NCBI GenBank assembly: GCA_963575745.1
Contig: CAUYUJ010018874.1
Span: 1 to 64,000 of the forward strand
From: Prorocentrum cordatum
Lineage: Eukaryota > Sar > Dinophyceae > Prorocentrales > Prorocentraceae
DNA length: 64,000 nucleotides
Direction: 5' to 3'
Shown here one piece after another: positions 63,276 through 64,000 of the stretch; position 1 is the first letter of the stretch; the number at the start of each line of letters is the position of its first letter. The notes beneath the pieces are model-generated. The model had not been told where the DNA came from. It searched no databases and was given only the letters and a program-made list of their open reading frames with translations. The position numbers and the translations under genes are program-made.

Positions 63276-64000
63276 CGTGCTTGACGACCTCAGAAGCTCC
63301 CAAGACCGCCCCAATACGGCCCAGGACGCGCCCCAGAGGGCCCCAATACAGCCCCAGAAAACTCCAGGACGGCCCACAAAGGGCCCAAGACGGCCCAAGA
63401 GAGTTCCCAAGACGGGCCCGAGAGGGCCCCAGAGGAGGAAAGCCACCATCGAATTCCAAGCTTTCGACCCCAAGTGGCTCCAGGAGGCGCCGAGAAGGCG
63501 CCAAGAAGCGCCCGGATGGCTTTTTTTTCCTATGTTTTTTGCATTCTCGCTGTTTCGTGCTTCCGGCGCTGAAGCACCGCCCAAGAGGCTCCCACAACCG
63601 CTCCAAGACGGCCCAAGAGGCTAAGGGGGGCCCGAGAGGGCCCAAGATGGTCCCAAGAGGGCCCGGAGACGCCCAAGATGCCCTCAAGACGGCCGACGAG
63701 GACGTCAACACGCTCCAGGACGGACTCCAGAGGCTCCCCAAGAGGGCCCTGGGAGGTGAAATGCACTCATGTTCACATGGTCCTTCAAGGATTTTTTCGT
63801 TCTCGCGTTTCCCGCTTCCCAGCGCTCCCCCACGGCTTCAGAGGCCCTTCAGATCGCTCCAAGACGGCCCACGAGGCCACGAAGAGGGCCCCAAGACGGC
63901 TCAGGAGGCTCCCCAGACAATTCAAGTGTGCCCCACGATGGGGGCCCAGAGGGGTCCCGAGGCGGCCCTGGCCAGCCCCGAAGCAGGCCACGACAGGCTA
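63276..64000 (+). repeat. Degenerate GGCCCAAGACGG repeat field
   Basis: Short CCAAGACGGC / CCAAGAGGGC units without fixed period. It carries GCATTCTCGCTGTTTCG with CTTCCGGCGCTGAAGCACC at about 63540-63580, and a more diverged form (TTCTCGCGTTTCCCGCTTCC) near 63800, each preceded by a short T run. No gene. Confidence 0.8.

Noticed and set aside
62255-63741. Several 100-230-codon frames on both strands
   Set aside because: They translate the tandem and degenerate GC-rich repeats and repeat themselves with the units; no start, domain or codon pattern supports them.

Overview
The window looks like nuclear DNA of a dinoflagellate. The evidence is direct: telomere-like TTAGGG/TTTAGGG arrays, a decayed dinoflagellate spliced-leader copy (18 of 21 positions) just upstream of an intronless transporter gene, eukaryotic non-LTR retrotransposons, very long microsatellites and homopolymers, and exon-sized open segments set in GC-rich low-complexity DNA. 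Nothing bacterial was seen (no operons, rRNA, tRNA or CRISPR). The species cannot be fixed from the sequence. A Prorocentrum-like or Symbiodinium-like genome is a weak guess from the style of the retroelement proteins.

Layout. (1) 103-9652, minus strand: a 9.5-kb non-LTR retrotransposon (LINE-A) lying exactly between two (GA)n tracts. It has a Cys-rich ORF1 and an ORF2 with APE-type endonuclease, reverse transcriptase, zinc knuckle and RNase H. ORF2 is broken by three frame changes. Five or six small hairpins with the core GGC-TGAA-GCC are scattered through it. (2) 10.4-20.2 kb, plus strand: exon-like segments of one or more unrecognised genes, separated by GA, G, C, TAC and GAGGCT repeats. 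(3) 20.2-52.2 kb: a repeat province. About twenty copies of a 0.6-0.8-kb composite unit are joined by interstitial telomere-like arrays, with six copies of a hairpin-bearing CGTCGT module and seven clusters of a ~101-bp palindrome-rich satellite. Embedded in it are two small gene families of unknown function: a 268-273-aa protein (two open copies, one fragment) and a 216-aa protein (one open copy, one frameshifted copy). They are arranged as two opposed arms around 42-43.8 kb. (4) 52.2-54.4 kb: a proline-rich ORF with one in-frame stop. (5) 54.5-60 kb: a C homopolymer, a short minus-strand exon-like segment, and a second non-LTR element (LINE-B, plus strand) with zinc ribbon, coiled coil, endonuclease and the start of the RT, but no RT core. 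(6) 60.2-61.5 kb: an apparent retrogene for an equilibrative nucleoside transporter. (7) 62.3-64 kb: GC-rich tandem and degenerate repeats.

How it fits together (inference). Most of the window was built by retroposition and repeat expansion. The transporter is the only recognisable cellular gene that is intact. The two small gene families in the telomere-like province are the best candidates for something undescribed: they recur together with a leader module and the satellite, and older copies show amino-acid conservation.
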